Shown one piece after another: positions 22,700 to 34,404 of a stretch of DNA of 64,000 bases. The DNA lies in NCBI RefSeq assembly GCF_026914185.1, contig NC_070568.1, positions 2,500,001 to 2,564,000 on the forward strand. The letters are read 5' to 3'. Position 1 is the first letter of the stretch, and the number at the start of each line of letters is the position of its first letter. The position numbers and the translations under genes are program-made. Origin of the DNA: Puccinia triticina. Lineage: Eukaryota; Basidiomycota; Pucciniomycetes; Pucciniales; Pucciniaceae. The notes below the pieces were generated by a model that did no database searches, was not told the origin of the DNA, and was given only the letters and a program-made list of their open reading frames with translations.

Positions 22700-23563
22700 A
22701 CGCGGAAGACCAATTAGGTGACTGGCCCGTGTCCATATCACGCAAGATGAACATCGGAGTGTGGGAAACAGCCTTGGAAACGGCACGCTTGTTACCAGAG
22801 TTTCAGGACGTGCTAGAAGGATTCCGGTCTGGTTTTGACCAGGGCATCCCGGTACACAGGTTGGCAGGAAACATAACCTACTGCACACCTTCGCCTTGCT
22901 AGCAAAAGCAAAGATCGAAGAGTAAATCCACAAAGAACTAAAAGCCAGAAGGATGTTTGGACCGTTTACCTATGACCAAGTAGCCAAACGGTTCCCATTC
23001 TTCCGTACAAACCCTCTAGGGGCCGTAATAAACGGCAACGGGTCGCTGAGGCCAATAAATGACCTATCTTTTCCGCACAGTAGGGAGGAGATCCTGTCAG
23101 TCAACTCTTTCATGGACGCCTGTGACTTCAAGACAACGTGGGATGACTTCAACACTGTGGCGAACTTCCTCAAAGACTTAAAGGAGCCAGTGCTCTTGGC
23201 ACTTTTTGATTGGGAAAAGGCATACTGCCAAATCCCCACGGCCCCTGATCAATGGCCTTACCTCATGGTAAGGGGCTTTGACGATAAACTGCTATTGGAT
23301 ACAAGAATAACGTTTGGCGGTGTCGCAGGCTGCGGCTCCTTTGGCAGACCCCCGGACGCCTGGAAAAAATTGATGCTAGCAGAATTTGATGTGATGAACA
23401 TTTTCCGTTGGGTAGATGACAACCTCTTCGTGAAGAGGGTCAATTCACAGACCCTGATGACGGATGTCGTGAAAAGGTTGGACAAACTTGGGGTGAAAAC
23501 TAGTACAACAAAATACTCCCCGTTCCTGCTTGAACAGAAGTACATTGGTTTCATTTGGAATGG
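22700..23563 (+). pseudogene. DIRS-type reverse transcriptase, split by insertion
   Basis: A frame with two early stops (TAG near 22902, TAA near 22924) leads into a clean stretch from 22953: FPFFRTNPLGAVINGNGS, LRPINDLSFPHS, motif A LALFDWEKAYCQIPT, FGGVAGCGSFGRPPDAWK, motif C FRWVDDNLFVK, LEQKYIGFIWNG. The VDD active site and the FDWEKAY motif are characteristic of DIRS-like reverse transcriptases. Coding stops being sensible exactly at 23563, where the inverted end of the 12.9-kb insert starts. The continuation (RNase H) resumes at 36468 in the matching frame after the TGG duplication. Confidence 0.82.
23561..23563. repeat. 3-bp target duplication TGG, left
   Basis: TGG before the CACTG end; repeated at 36468-36470 after the CAGTG end. 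Removing one copy plus the insert rejoins the DIRS reading frame. Confidence 0.75.
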
Positions 23564-24290
23564 CACTGCATGGATTATCCCCTCGGACATGCTTGTCCAA
23601 CAAGAGCTCGGACATGGCCGTCCGACGGGTGGTGGAGCCCACCTGTCTGATCCCCCCGTTTGAGCAGAAGGCGGACATTTCTGCTCAACGGGTCCTCAAG
23701 CAGCTTGGCCCGACCACCTGTCGGACTTGTTTGACCGCTCTGCAGTCGGACAGCGCAGCCCGAGCTTCCCTCGGACTGGCTGGTCGGACCACATCGTCCG
23801 AGGAGCTTTCGGACATGTCTGTCCGACCGGCTTCCACTGGTCGGACCTGTATGTCCGACGAGTTCCCCAGTCGGACAGACCTGTCCAACAGGTTCACCGG
23901 TCGGACTAGCTTGTCCAACGGGTGTGGGTCCGACAAGTTCGACTCGTCGGACATCTCAACTCGACAGGTTCAACTCGTCGGACCAGAGATGTCCGACAAG
24001 TTAATCAACCCCGCGTTGCCCAAGCCACCAAGCTGGCAGCTACAGGTGGAAGCCCTTCCGGAGAGTTTGTTACGGGTATCCAGCTCGCCGAGAGGGCTTC
24101 CTCCCGGATAGCTGCCAGCTCGTCGAGAGGGCTTCTTCCCGGCTAGCTGCCAGCTCTCTGAGAGGGCTTCCTCCCAGATAGCTGCCAGCTCGTCGAGAGG
24201 AAATCCTCCCGGCTAGCTGGAGTGAGCTGGTTACAGCGAGATGATTTCCTCGCGGCGAGCCGGATACCTGTATACAGCTCGCCGGGATGA
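23564..24290. repeat. Left long terminal inverted repeat
   Basis: About 727 bp. Outer ~440 bp are rich in TCGGAC/GTCCGA; inner part consists of CAGCTCGCCGAGAGGGCTTC-type units. It matches the inverse complement of 35510-36467 at roughly 90% by eye, with fewer copies of the inner ~36-bp unit. Confidence 0.85.
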
Positions 24291-25095
24291 TGACAGAGTC
24301 CTTTGGGAAGGTGGCGGTGCTCCTTTGGTCCTCCGCATGGTTAGATGCGACCGAACCGCCGCGTCCACCCAAGAAAGCAATACAGCTTCACCACCACCTC
24401 TATCTGGCCAAGTGCATGAAGGACGGCCCCCCCAATCCAGGGCGATATTCAATATGGCGGTGGTGGCGTTCTGGGGGATGGCCCGACTAGCTGAGCTGAC
24501 CTTCTCAAACGCGACAGGACAACCTGAGCCATCTTCAACCGTTTTAGTCAAGGACACCATTGTTGAGGGACGTTTCATAACCCTTGATTCTAACCTGGTC
24601 TCATTGCCTCTCCGAGGACCAAAGACCGCCAAGCCCGGAGAGCCCCAACTACTCCATTTAAAACGGCTGGGCGGGCTCCTCTGCCCAGTAGCAGCCATCC
24701 TGCGTTGCAACAAGCCGCTCCAGGTTCAGACGGGGTACTCTTCAGTTACCAACACGGCCCCGACCAATTCGACTTGACCCGCGCCGACGCGGTCCAACTC
24801 ATCCAGCAGCTCCTGTCCAATGGTGGGTACACTGGCATATCAGGCCATTCCTTCCGGGTCGGAGGCGCTTCCCTGCGGAACGCTTTAGGGGTACCGGTAG
24901 ATCAGATCTGTCACTTAGGATGCTGAAAATCAGATTGCTACAATCTGTATATCAGACACTACTCCCCATCAGAGAAAGCTGCGGCATTAGGAATATTACA
25001 TATTGTGTTTTTCAAGAAGCTTGGACACATTCACAAAGTTTTATTTGGGGTAGATCCTGGCAGATCCCATATCTTTCATGTTTACTCCACGCTTA
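24290..25095 (+). pseudogene. DIRS-type tyrosine recombinase, broken
   Basis: Coding segments in three frames: KKAIQLHHHLYLAKCM (near 24375), then AIFNMAVVAFWGMARLAELTFSN ... GPKTAKPGEPQLL to about 24690, then VLFSYQHGPDQFDLTRAD ... GISGHSFRVGGASLRNALG to TGA at 24924-24926, after which KSDCYNLYIRHYSPSEKAA continues in frame. The conserved residues of tyrosine recombinases are visible: Arg in MARLAEL, HxxR in HSFR, and Tyr in DCYNLY. The TGA replaces a Trp expected from family memory. In DIRS elements this gene normally lies 3' of RNase H; here it lies inside the insert, immediately next to the left inverted repeat. Confidence 0.75.
25001..25026 (+). repeat. 26-bp inverted repeat, left arm
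   Basis: TATTGTGTTTTTCAAGAAGC... is a perfect 26-bp inverse complement of 25403-25428. It overlaps the end of the recombinase coding region. DIRS elements carry inverted terminal and internal complementary repeats, so this pair may be part of that structure. Confidence 0.7.
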
Positions 25096-25136
25096 GTCTT
25101 GACAGGTGTCAGATGAGGCCCAAGCCTAAATCTAAT

Positions 25137-25170
25137 CCCTGAGCCATCATTCTCCAGATGATGGTCAGGG
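25137..25170. repeat. Hairpin downstream of the recombinase
   Basis: CCCTGA(g)CCATCAT, 7-nt loop, ATGATGGTCAGGG: a 13-bp stem with a one-base bulge. Confidence 0.5.
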
Positions 25171-25402
25171 AGTAGACTTTTGGAAAAAAAAAGCTCATAT
25201 TTGGAACCAGAGGGGCTTTTTTCCCCTCCCTGCCCCTCATCATGTAGCTAGGCTGCTGCCCTCTGCCTGAACGGAGGGACCGACCGAGCTCAGGACTGTT
25301 ACACACACTACAATCAAAGGATGGCTGTGGGATATTTAAGCGCGAAGTCTATCTGGAAGCTGAAAATAAATCCATAACATGAAATAAAAAATTACTAAAA
25401 TC

Positions 25403-25428
25403 GTCCAAGCTTCTTGAAAAACACAATA
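25403..25428 (-). repeat. 26-bp inverted repeat, right arm
   Basis: Perfect inverse complement of 25001-25026; may mark the 3' end of the DIRS-derived sequence. Confidence 0.7.
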
Positions 25429-25429
25429 A

Positions 25430-25850
25430 GAACCTTGTATTGTGATGTGGGTCTTATTCAGTTACTTGACGCGTGTGCAACAACAATGCTTGCTTCTTAG
25501 AGGTTTGGGTATACCTAATGTCTCAGGCTCTCAGAAGCCAAGTTCTGGGGGCTCACATTTGGCTCTCCTAAGAAACCTCCTCCTAATAACACTCAAGAGC
25601 TGTCTTGCGGAGGAGACCCCTCTTGGCGCCCTAAGCGCCCAGCGCACACGGGCACGCTGAACAAGCCTTACGGCCTTCATCAGCCAAAAGGAGGGGCTCT
25701 TCACGCAGTCGACTTACACATTGGGAGACCTGGAACCCTCGATGAGATTAGACGGTTTGGGCCTCCCTAGAAGGGGACGGGCAAGGAAGAATCCTATGGC
25801 GCGCTCCCTTTGAAAAATGTACAGCTAAAAAAAGGCAAACAAAACTTACA
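25430..25850. other. No gene seen
   Basis: Only short frames; a GGCTC/GAGCC-rich patch at 25530-25580. Nothing recognised. Confidence 0.35.
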
Positions 25851-25859
25851 TGGACAAGA

Positions 25860-26965
25860 TTTAAACTATAAGTTAACAAGATGTAAATAAACCACAAGTT
25901 GACAAGATATAAACCACAAGTTTAGAGCATGTAAACCACAAGTTTACAAGTTGTAAACCACAAGGGTTAACAAGATGTAAACCACAGGTTTACAAGATGT
26001 AAACCACAGGTTTACAAGATGTAAACCACAGGTTTACCAGATGTAAACCACAGGTTTACCAGATGTAAACCACAGGTTTACCAGATGTAAACCACAGGTT
26101 TACAAGATTTAAGCCACACATTACAGCATGTAAACTACAGTTTACAAGATGTAAACCACACTTTACAGCATGTAAACTACAGTTTACAAGATGTAAACTA
26201 CAGTTTACAAGATGTAAACCACAGGTTTACAAGATGTAAACCACAGGTTTACAAGATGTAAACCACAGGTTTACAAGATGTAAACCACAGGTTTACAAGA
26301 TGTAAACCACAGGTTTACAAGATGTAAACCACAGGTTTACAAGATGTAAACCACAGGTTTACCAGATGTAAACCACAGGTTTACAAGATGTAAGCCACAA
26401 GTTTACAAGATGTAAACCACAAGTTTACAAGACGTAAACCACAAATTTAAAAGATGTGAACCACACTTTACAGCATGTAAACTACAGTTTACAAGATGCA
26501 AACCACACTTTAAAGCATGTAAAATACAGCTTGCAAGATGTAAAACACACTTTACAGCATGTAAACCACAGTTTCCAAGATGTAAGCCACACTTTACAGC
26601 ATGTAAACTATGGTTTACAAGATGTAAACCACAATTTTACAAGATGTAAACCACACTTTACAGCATGTAAACTACAATTTCCAAGATGTAAACCAACCTT
26701 TACAGCATGTAAACTACAGTTTACAAGATGTAAACTACAGTTTACAAGATGTAAACCACACTTTACAGCAAGTAAACTACAGTTTACAAGATGTAAATTA
26801 CAGTTTACAAGATGTAAACCACACTTTACAGCATGTAAACTACAGTTTACAAGATGTAAACCACAAGTTTACAAGAAAACCACAAGTTTACAAGATGTAA
26901 ACCACAATTTTAAAAGATGTAAACCCAAGTTTGCAAGATGTAACCCACAAGTTTAGAAGATGTAA
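25860..26965 (+). repeat. 22-bp array TTTACAAGATGTAAACCACAGG, first block
   Basis: About 1.1 kb of 22-bp units, clean in the middle (about 26210-26360) and diverged with TTTACAGCATGTAAACTACAG variants on the right. The core GTTTAC-AAGAT-GTAAAC is palindromic. Confidence 0.92.
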
Positions 26966-27139
26966 ACCACACTTTACAGAATGTGCACCACCACACCTGT
27001 TTCTGGCATTGGATACCATTGGTGAGACGGTCTGGTACAGGAGACATGTTCCCAACGGGACTACATTGTGTATGTCAAGCGACCCATTGAGCATGCGGAG
27101 GTCTGACCTCTTCACCAATGGATGTAGATAATCCATTAT

Positions 27140-27440
27140 GCAGACGGGGTTTCAACGCACAGACAACATTTGGTGTTGCCATTGGTCAATGGCGCAACTG
27201 GGGGACCAACAGGGAAACAGCCTATCTGCCCTGGGGGAGGAGCACTTAGTCTGGGGGAGGAAATGTGACTGGTCATTGAAAGAATCAACCCTCTCAATGA
27301 CCAGTCAGAGTTCATTGGGAGGCATCAAACCTCTCAATAACCGGTCAGATTAGTCATCAAGAGGAATCAAACCTCTTGATGACCAGTCAGAGGTCATCAA
27401 GAGGATTCAAACCTCCTGATGACCGATCAAACCGGGCATC
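27140..27440. repeat. Inverted GACCAGTCA / TCATCAAGAGG repeats
   Basis: Repeated hairpin-forming units: CTCTCAATGACCAGTCA and AGTCATCAAGAGG ... CCTCTTGATGACC occur several times in alternating orientation. No gene. Confidence 0.6.
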
Positions 27441-27443
27441 AAG

Positions 27444-28003
27444 TGTGAGCCTGAGCCTCTATAGTGGCTACAGGACACAAGAAAAATGGTGGACACTGGT
27501 TGTATTTCTTGGGATAAAGAACTACAAACAGTGAGTAAGAGAGAAAGAGAAAGAAAGAGTAAAAAGAAAGAGAAATGTATGATCTGGAGGGGGTCTATCT
27601 ACTCCTTATAAGAGGATCCTCAAAAGTTTACTTGAACCACCTGGAAAAGTGGTAAGGACAGCTGTGCAAGACCAACAGGGGCTACAGCCTCCGCGCGCAC
27701 CAAGGAGACGGTGGGGGGACACAGAATAGTAGTACTAATCTGCTCTGATTTTTAGACTGAGTCTAGGATTAACAGAGTAACCTTTGATCTTGAGCAGGGT
27801 TGATGTGAAAGCAATAAAGAGAAGCAATCAAGAGACACAGAGAAATCACTCTGGATAATCAAGGTTCAAATGAAGAGTATACTTACTGTCAATAACCTAG
27901 GCGCCTGTGACGGTAGGTGTACTGCAAGCGTGGTATCCTCTTGTGGGGTGATCCTGGGTTATCTACGGCGTGGTTCTGGGTGTTCTGAAGTCTGTGGATG
28001 TGG
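27444..28003 (+). repeat. Truncated LTR, same family as the solo LTR at 45.7 kb
   Basis: Starts TGTGAGCCTGAG and follows the 45689-46536 LTR almost throughout (for example TATTTCTTGGGATAAAGAAC, AAGAGGATCCTCAAA, GATCCTGGGTTATCT) to CTGAAGTCTGT, where the 22-bp array begins. The last ~320 bp of the LTR are missing. Identity is around 80% by eye. Confidence 0.8.
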
Positions 28004-28975
28004 TTTACATCTTGTAAACCTGTAAACCTGTGGTTTACATCTTGTAAACCTGTGGTTTAAATCTTGTAAACCTGTGGTTTACATCTTGTAAACTTGTGGT
28101 ATACATCTTGTAAACCTGTGGTTTACATCTTGTAAACCTGTGGTTTACATCTTGTAAACCTGTGGTTTACATCTTGTAAACCTGTGGTTTACATCTTGTA
28201 AACCTGTGGTTTACATCTTGTAAACCTGTGGTTTACATCTTGTAAACCTGTGGTTTACATCTTGTAAACCTGTGGTTTACATCTTGTAAACCTGTGGTTT
28301 ACATCTTGTAAACCTGTGGTTTACATCTTGTAAACCTGTGGTTTACATCTTGTAAACCTGTGGTTTACATCTTGTAAACCTGTGGTTTACATCTTGTAAA
28401 CCTGTGGTTTACATCTTGTAAACCTGTGGTTTACATCTTGTAAACCTGTGGTTTACATCTTGTAAACCTGTGGTTTACATCTTGTAAACCTGTGGTTTAC
28501 ATCTTGTAAACCTGTGGTTTACATCTTGTAAACCTGTGGTTTACATCTTGTAAACCTGTGGTTTACATCTTGTAAACCTGTGGTTTACATCTTGTAAACC
28601 TGTGGTTTACATCTTGTAAACCTGTGGTTTACATCTTGTAAACCTGTGGTTTACATCTTGTAAACCTGTGGTTTACATCTTGTAAACCTGTGGTTTAAAT
28701 ATTGTAAACTCACGGTTTGCATCTTGTGAGCTTGTGGTTGACATCTCGCAAACTTGTGGTTTACAAAACCTGTGGTTTACATCTTGTAAACCTGTGGTTT
28801 ACATCTTGTAAACCTGTGGTTTACATCTTGTAAACCTGTGGTTTACATCTTGTAAACCTGTGGTTTACATCTTGTAAACCTGTGGTTCAAATATTGTAAA
28901 CTCACGGTTTGCATCTTGTGAGCTTGTGGTTGACATCTTGCAAACTTGTGGTTTGCATCTTGTAATCTTGTAAAT
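28003..28975 (-). repeat. 22-bp array, inverted block
   Basis: The same 22-bp unit in opposite orientation (TGGTTTACATCTTGTAAACC TG). About 27 consecutive identical copies lie between about 28098 and 28690; diverged copies follow to about 28975 and spill over to 29060. The array starts inside the truncated LTR. Confidence 0.93.
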
Positions 28976-29069
28976 TTACAAGGTGTAAGCCACAGTTTAC
29001 AAAGTTTAAACCACATTTTACAAGGTTTAGACCACAGTTTACAAGGTGTAAACCACATTTTTACAAGAT

Positions 29070-29410
29070 ACTAGACTTTCAAGGCGGCTGCGCCGCCGCT
29101 TGTCGCAGACCATGGTGAATTGCAAGTTGAATTGAAACTTTTATTCCAAGTTCCCTCATAGCTACTTAAAAATAGTCCGCAAGGAGTAATATATATCACA
29201 CTTTGGAAAAATAAGAAAAGGTAAAAGTTTAAGAATATAGGAAGACGTCAAGAAAATGATAAATTGTTCCATCTGTCAACTAAGGGAGTGAGAAGAAAAC
29301 AAAATGGGATTCTTTTTTTCATAGAGGGATATGTGAGATGGATGGACAAGCAGAAGGGTACCCATTTGGGACAAAAACACCAGATGTCACCTGAAAAACT
29401 GCTGAATTAG
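29070..29410. other. No gene seen
   Basis: A short GGCGGCTGCGCCGCCGC palindrome at about 29081, then AT-rich sequence without supported genes. Confidence 0.35.
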
Positions 29411-29413
29411 CTA

Positions 29414-29615
29414 TCATTGCCTTGGCTTAGAAGCCATTGCCTTGGCTTAGGAGCCATTGCCTTGGCTTAGGAGCCATTGCCTTGGCTTAGGAGCCATTGC
29501 CTTGGCTTAGGAGCCATTGCCTTGGCTTAGGAGCCATTGCCTTGGCTTAGGAGCCATTGCCTTGGCTTAGGAGCCATTGCCTTGGCTTAGGAGCCATTGC
29601 CTTGGCTTAGGAGCA
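29414..29615 (+). repeat. 20-bp array GCCATTGCCTTGGCTTAGGA
   Basis: Ten copies of a 20-bp unit, nearly identical. GCCA...TGGC in each unit can pair. Confidence 0.93.
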
Positions 29616-29815
29616 AGAAATGCACACCTTCATTATCAATCTAGCTGTGTTTGAGTCAAACCCCTCCAACAACCCTTTGAGTTGCACCCTCACTCCTGCA
29701 TATAAATTATCTGATACATGAGGGCGCATCTCACAATTTTTGATTATGTATGTAACATAAAATTTGCGGATGAGTAAAGCCTGAGATTACGGTTGTGTTG
29801 TTGTTGAGTTCAAAC

Positions 29816-30330
29816 TCAAAACAAGGTATAGTTTGAGGAATTAAACTTGAGTTGGTTATCCTCTCCCACGTGTGGGCTTGGTATCTTGGACTTTTCAACA
29901 ATTACACCAAGTTTGACAATCCCAGTTTGATTGGTAAAATCAAGGGTGAGGTCAGATTCCTTACCAATGCACATTATTGAGTCCTGTGTATATGTGATAG
30001 TTGGAGTACTGCCATTGTTAAGGAAAATCATTTGCTCTCCAGTCAGAGAATACAGAATGCCCTCCTCAAGGGCGTTTTTGATTGCCGTATTTGCCATGAG
30101 TTTGACTTTGAAATCTATTTCCTTCTTGCCTGCGACTCCGGAACATTGGAAGAAAGTGCCAGTAGTCACCAAGGCGTATTGGTTGCCGCGGAATACATCA
30201 AGTTCGGACTAACAAAAAGGCGTAAGCATCACAATAGACCAACAGTTTTGAGAAATATGTATACATCAGCTGTGGCTTCAAAGTGTCCAGAGACAATGTT
30301 TGGATGGTTTGATGGTCTTGGAGTTGACAT
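29816..30330 (-). pseudogene. Rust-family hypothetical gene, truncated
   Basis: ATG at 30330 starts MSTPRPSNHPNIVSGHF and runs to about 30241. An intron-like 35-bp gap (GTTGGT...GTTAG) leads in frame to SELDVFRGNQYALVTTG and on to TTTFFQ-like sequence ending SSNYTLF at 29816. Blocks such as TPTITYTQDSIMCIGKESDL recall a rust-lineage protein family that I know only as hypothetical proteins. Relatives seem longer at the C-terminus, so this is likely a truncated copy. The very short intron is a weak point. Function unknown. Confidence 0.45.
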
Positions 30331-30498
30331 TGTTGAAAATTCAAGAAGGAATTTGGAAAAGTGGTACTGATTCTTACGTGGAGGTTTTATGAAGATGTTT
30401 AAATTTATTTGTGGGTCAACAGGATCAACTCGGTGTGAGAGAAAAGTCAAGCGTGGAAAGTTCTTATTTATAGAAAACGTGGAAAAAAAATTGATAGT

Positions 30499-30901
30499 GT
30501 ACAGCGCAGGCAAAAAACCCATTCATCAGATCACTCAAGAACCTGGAAACCTTATTTCTCACGGGTGCGTTGAAAAGAATACCCTTTTTCCATATGGTAG
30601 GACTTCAGACCACCCATTGAACCTAACAACCGCGAAGGTTGAAGCCACTCTTCTGAAGGGTCAAGCTGAGAATAAAAACCTTTGGCAAAAGGGCGCGGTA
30701 AGCAGCGCAGGCGAATAACCCATTCAATGAATCACTCATGAAACTGTCCACTTTTTTTCTCAAGGGTGCGTTGAGAAGAAGACCCTTTGTAAAAATGTTG
30801 CGACAAGAGACCACCCATTGAGCCAAGGAACCGCAAAAATTGAAGCCACTCTTCCAAAGGGTCGAGCTGAGAAGAAACCCCTTTTACAAAAGGGCGCGGT
30901 A
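30499..30901. repeat. Two-copy tandem duplication, ~202 bp
   Basis: 30499-30699 and 30700-30901 share AGCGCAGGC, AACCCATTCA, GGGTGCGTTGA, CCACCCATTGA and AAGGGCGCGGTA in order. Diverged. Confidence 0.75.
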
Positions 30902-30959
30902 AAAGACGAGGGGTGAGATTCCAAACCCTTGTCCCTGAATCCTGAATGACAGTATCATC

Positions 30960-32545
30960 TTCCAAAGTCTCCTGTGATTCTGTTAATTAAATGAGGCGGA
31001 AAATAGGAATGGTTGAGTGAACGTGGATACACAATGTGGTAGTCAGAACTGGTCCTACCGTGACGAAATGTCCGGTGGAGCCTTTGTCAGCTGGCTACTA
31101 TGGCAGAGCCACCGTGACAAATAAAAATATAAAAAGTAGTTTTACATATGAAAGAGACATTATTACTCTTACATATGTAAAACTATGCAAAAACATTAAA
31201 TACATATATAAATAATTAATTACTCAGATTTATGTAATTAATATGTAAAATATTATAGAAGATTCTTATTCTACGGGTAAAATAACCTAGGGTACCTCAC
31301 TTACAAGTACCCTTAATTATTATCCCTTCCTTGTGTAAACTAACTTCAAAGTTTGCGCAAGTGCATCACACCCCGCGTGGATGCACTTGTATGCACATAT
31401 ACATATAAGTACATATACTTACCCCCATTTTCAGTGACGTAACTGAGGTGTTGTGTATAGTTTAAAAGATGGCTTTGTTTGTTGCGTGGCGCACCCAAGC
31501 CCGCGTGCTCTGTTGCCTAGAGCTCAAGCCCGCGCTCCTAGTGTACATATATGCATAATGCATAAACTAGCCCGCAACCAAAGTGCTCAGCTTACCAGTA
31601 AGTAAGAATGGGCTAGAATACGCCCCAATAGCAATATTACATGTGTTATATGTCTTGTACACATGTAATTAATCACCAAACAAGATGTAATTACCACGTC
31701 ATTCAATATCAAAACATTCTAGATGGAAAAAGGCTCTTGCAACATGCACAGGTGACACTAGAAAGCGCCTCACTACGTGTAAATTACAACTGTAGTAAAT
31801 ATGTAGAAGGGGTCAAATGAACTGGAGCACTTAATAAGCGCCTCCAGAACATGTATGAAGCACTGCTTGCATGTGTACAAGTACACAGAAGCCAGTTCTA
31901 GTACCTTCTGTGGCACATTTCCACGGAAATGAGCGTCACAGAACCCCCAAACCAGCCCCCATGACGTGTAAGGCATGTGTAAAAACACGCAGAACCTCTG
32001 TAAAAGGCTCTTGGCAACCCTTGTATCCAAGCCTCAATGTTCCACGACCTACAGCGCCTTCTAGCGCAACCAAATTGCCTCAGAATGCGCCCACAAGTGT
32101 CCCCCTGTCCCCTGGGCGCCCCTGGAGGCCTGCCTAGGCTATAAAAAGGGCCCTTTCTCCGCCCAAAATGAGATTCCCCAGCTTTACATTACCTACTAGA
32201 ATTTTACCCGCCTTCAACAGCCTCCTTAGCCTGTGATTTGCCAGGTAAAATACCTACTTTCGTGATCTTTAGCCCCAATTTCCGCCCTGAAGCTGCCCAG
32301 TAACCACCCTGCCCTCAAGATTACCTCTTCTGAGCGCCTCCAACTGCCCAACTTCACGCCTGAAGAACCTCAAGTGCCCCTAGGGTCTTATACTAGTAAG
32401 TTTAAGCCCCTTCTCTTGAGATTCTCCGCTATTTCTTTCTGGGATTTGAAACACCCCTGTTTACAGGCCCCAGTTCTTCATTCTAGAGGGATTAAATACC
32501 CCTGATTTATCAGGCCCCTCTTAAAATTAATTATATTCATTTTAT
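30960..32545. other. Non-coding, possible LTR-derived promoter
   Basis: No supported gene. A 13-bp inverted repeat (AGTTTTACATATG) frames about 31137-31183. TATAAAAAG at 32140-32148 with a downstream CT-rich stretch looks like a core promoter of an LTR, but no LTR ends or duplications were found. Confidence 0.35.
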
Positions 32546-32549
32546 TACG

Positions 32550-32602
32550 TCAAATTGGCCCAAATTGGCCCAAATTGGCCCAAATTGGCCCAAATTGCCT
32601 TA
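32550..32602 (+). repeat. 12-bp tandem repeat
   Basis: CAAATTGGCCCA repeated four to five times. Confidence 0.85.
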
Positions 32603-32619
32603 TTCTTACGCCATAATTC

Positions 32620-33780
32620 CCAACAATCACGTTGGAATTAACCCTGATAACCTTGTCTTAGAGTTTTATAACTCTACTCTTTTGCTTTGCACCACGTGTA
32701 GCTAGAAGGATAATATCCTTGGCATCACGTAGGCTGACAGCCTTCTTCTACGCAAGATAATCCCGAGTAGTCGAGGGAAACTCCGAACTCCGCGTAATAA
32801 AAGCATCAAGATAGCTCCGCAGGCTTAAAGTAACCATAAAGTAATCATAATAATAAAGGTCCATCTAAAACGGTAAAGTAACGCTCCTGAACAACTCCGC
32901 TCAACGTTCTGTAAAGAATAAGATAACCGTAATAAAAAAACTCCTCCGCAATCAAAAATCCGCCCAGTAAAGTAAAGTAAGAATCCGCCATCCCATAATA
33001 ATAAAAATCCCCTCCAAGGTCCGTGAGGGAAAGATTCCCCCTCCCCCTCCCATATCAACAACTCTCCATTGCTCCACCATAGAAAAATAAACCATGAGAA
33101 AACTCCGCCACATGTCATAAACCAATAGAAAAGGAAATAACAAATAGAAATCCTCCTCCCATCTCACGCACGCCGCATGCCTCCGCTCCCACGTCGTCAT
33201 TTGCGCCTCCACTGCTCGCCGTAGACAGCCGCCCAACCTCCGATCATCCATCATCCACGCCCCTGTCTAGCCTCCGGTGTTGGGATCCCACACGCCGCCT
33301 CCACCCCAGCTACGTCCGCTGACGTAACTCGCTTCAGCTGCCACGGCTTCCCCCAATCGCCGCGTCGTTCTAGATAGTCCGCGCTGGAATGCCTGGACTC
33401 AGCAAGTCTGCTCCGCTCCGCACGCCGCAGCTCCGCCGCCTCTGACCGCACGCTCCGCGCCCAGCCTATGCGCTCCGCCTCCGCCGCTTGAAGATCCTGC
33501 GCCGCCCAAACCGCCTGCGGAGCCCTCATGCCCCGCAGCCGCGCGCCCGAACCTTACCAGACACTTTGGCGCCCCGCACCAAACGGCCACCACAACAAGG
33601 CGCAAGGGATAGGAAAGTGTTCCACAAGGAAGACCTTAGACGAGTAAGGGTCGCCCTTGTAGGGAAATTTGATTTCGAATGCGGGTTTGTATGAATTCAA
33701 ACCGGAAAAAGAAACATCACAAGGTAAGTACTGACAATCCCAAGGAAAAGACAATGAAACACCAAAAAATTTCGCGCTGA
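32620..33780. other. CTCCGC-rich low-complexity stretch
   Basis: CTCCGC/TCCGCC motifs recur through 32760-33560, the right half being CpG-rich. Open frames here are compositional. No gene seen. Confidence 0.4.
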
Positions 33781-33789
33781 ATAATCCAT

Positions 33790-34075
33790 TGAGTTGGAAG
33801 GAGGCTGTGCCTGGGTTGAGGGCAAAACATCTTGATGATTGTGAGTTGTAACCAAAGAGGGAGTGGCGTGGAAGGGGTGTGCCCGGTTCAAGGGGAAAAC
33901 GTCTCAGTAATTGTCATCCTTGCCCAAGGAGGGGGCGCGTGTCGGGAAGTTTCCGGTTTGGTAATTATGAACAAACAGGGAATGGCGTGCAAGGGATGTG
34001 CCCGGGTCAAGGGCAAAACGTCTCAAATCATTGTAATCCGTGCCCAACGAGGGGGCCGTGTGACTTGGGAATGTT
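33790..34075 (+). repeat. Imperfect tandem repeat, about 2.5 copies
   Basis: GTGCCYGGKTYAAGGGCAAAACRTCT recurs near 33807, 33882 and 33999 with associated GGGAGTGGCGTG and GCCCAAGGAGGGGGC blocks. Confidence 0.6.
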
Positions 34076-34199
34076 CCAGTTCTGTAGGGAGTTGAGTATG
34101 AGTGTGTAAAGTTGTTCGGAGGGTACGCTGAGGATGAAAAAAACAAATTACAAAAGAATATATAAGGCTGTTTGCCATGCAGTTCACATGTTTCCCTTG

Positions 34200-34236
34200 T
34201 GGCTCCGGATCTTGGCTTTATTATGCTGCCGGAGCC
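34200..34236. repeat. GGCTCCGG...CCGGAGCC hairpin
   Basis: Eight-bp perfect stem around a 20-nt AT-rich loop. Confidence 0.4.
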
Positions 34237-34404
34237 GCCTGTTACAATGGGGGCTTCTGACTGGTTAGCGGGACTCGCTCCAGTCTTACGGATAATTCCA
34301 AAATAACAGGTGGCTTGAAAACCTTTATTACACCAAACTGTTAGAAAGGGAAAAGAACCGGGTGAACCCATGATAAAAATTTCCGTAAATCACTGTTTTA
34401 TTGA

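Noticed and set aside
24289..24291. The 0.7-kb inverted ends as two independent short elements
   Set aside because: Neither has a second CACTG/CAGTG end at its inner edge, and the outer edges together restore the DIRS frame with a shared TGG.
13850..28975. CRISPR arrays
   Set aside because: The repeats are contiguous without unique spacers, and the genome is a fungus.
25860..28975. Forkhead binding-site cluster from GTAAAC motifs
   Set aside because: The unit has GTAAACC rather than the GTAAACA core, and a satellite explains the repetition.
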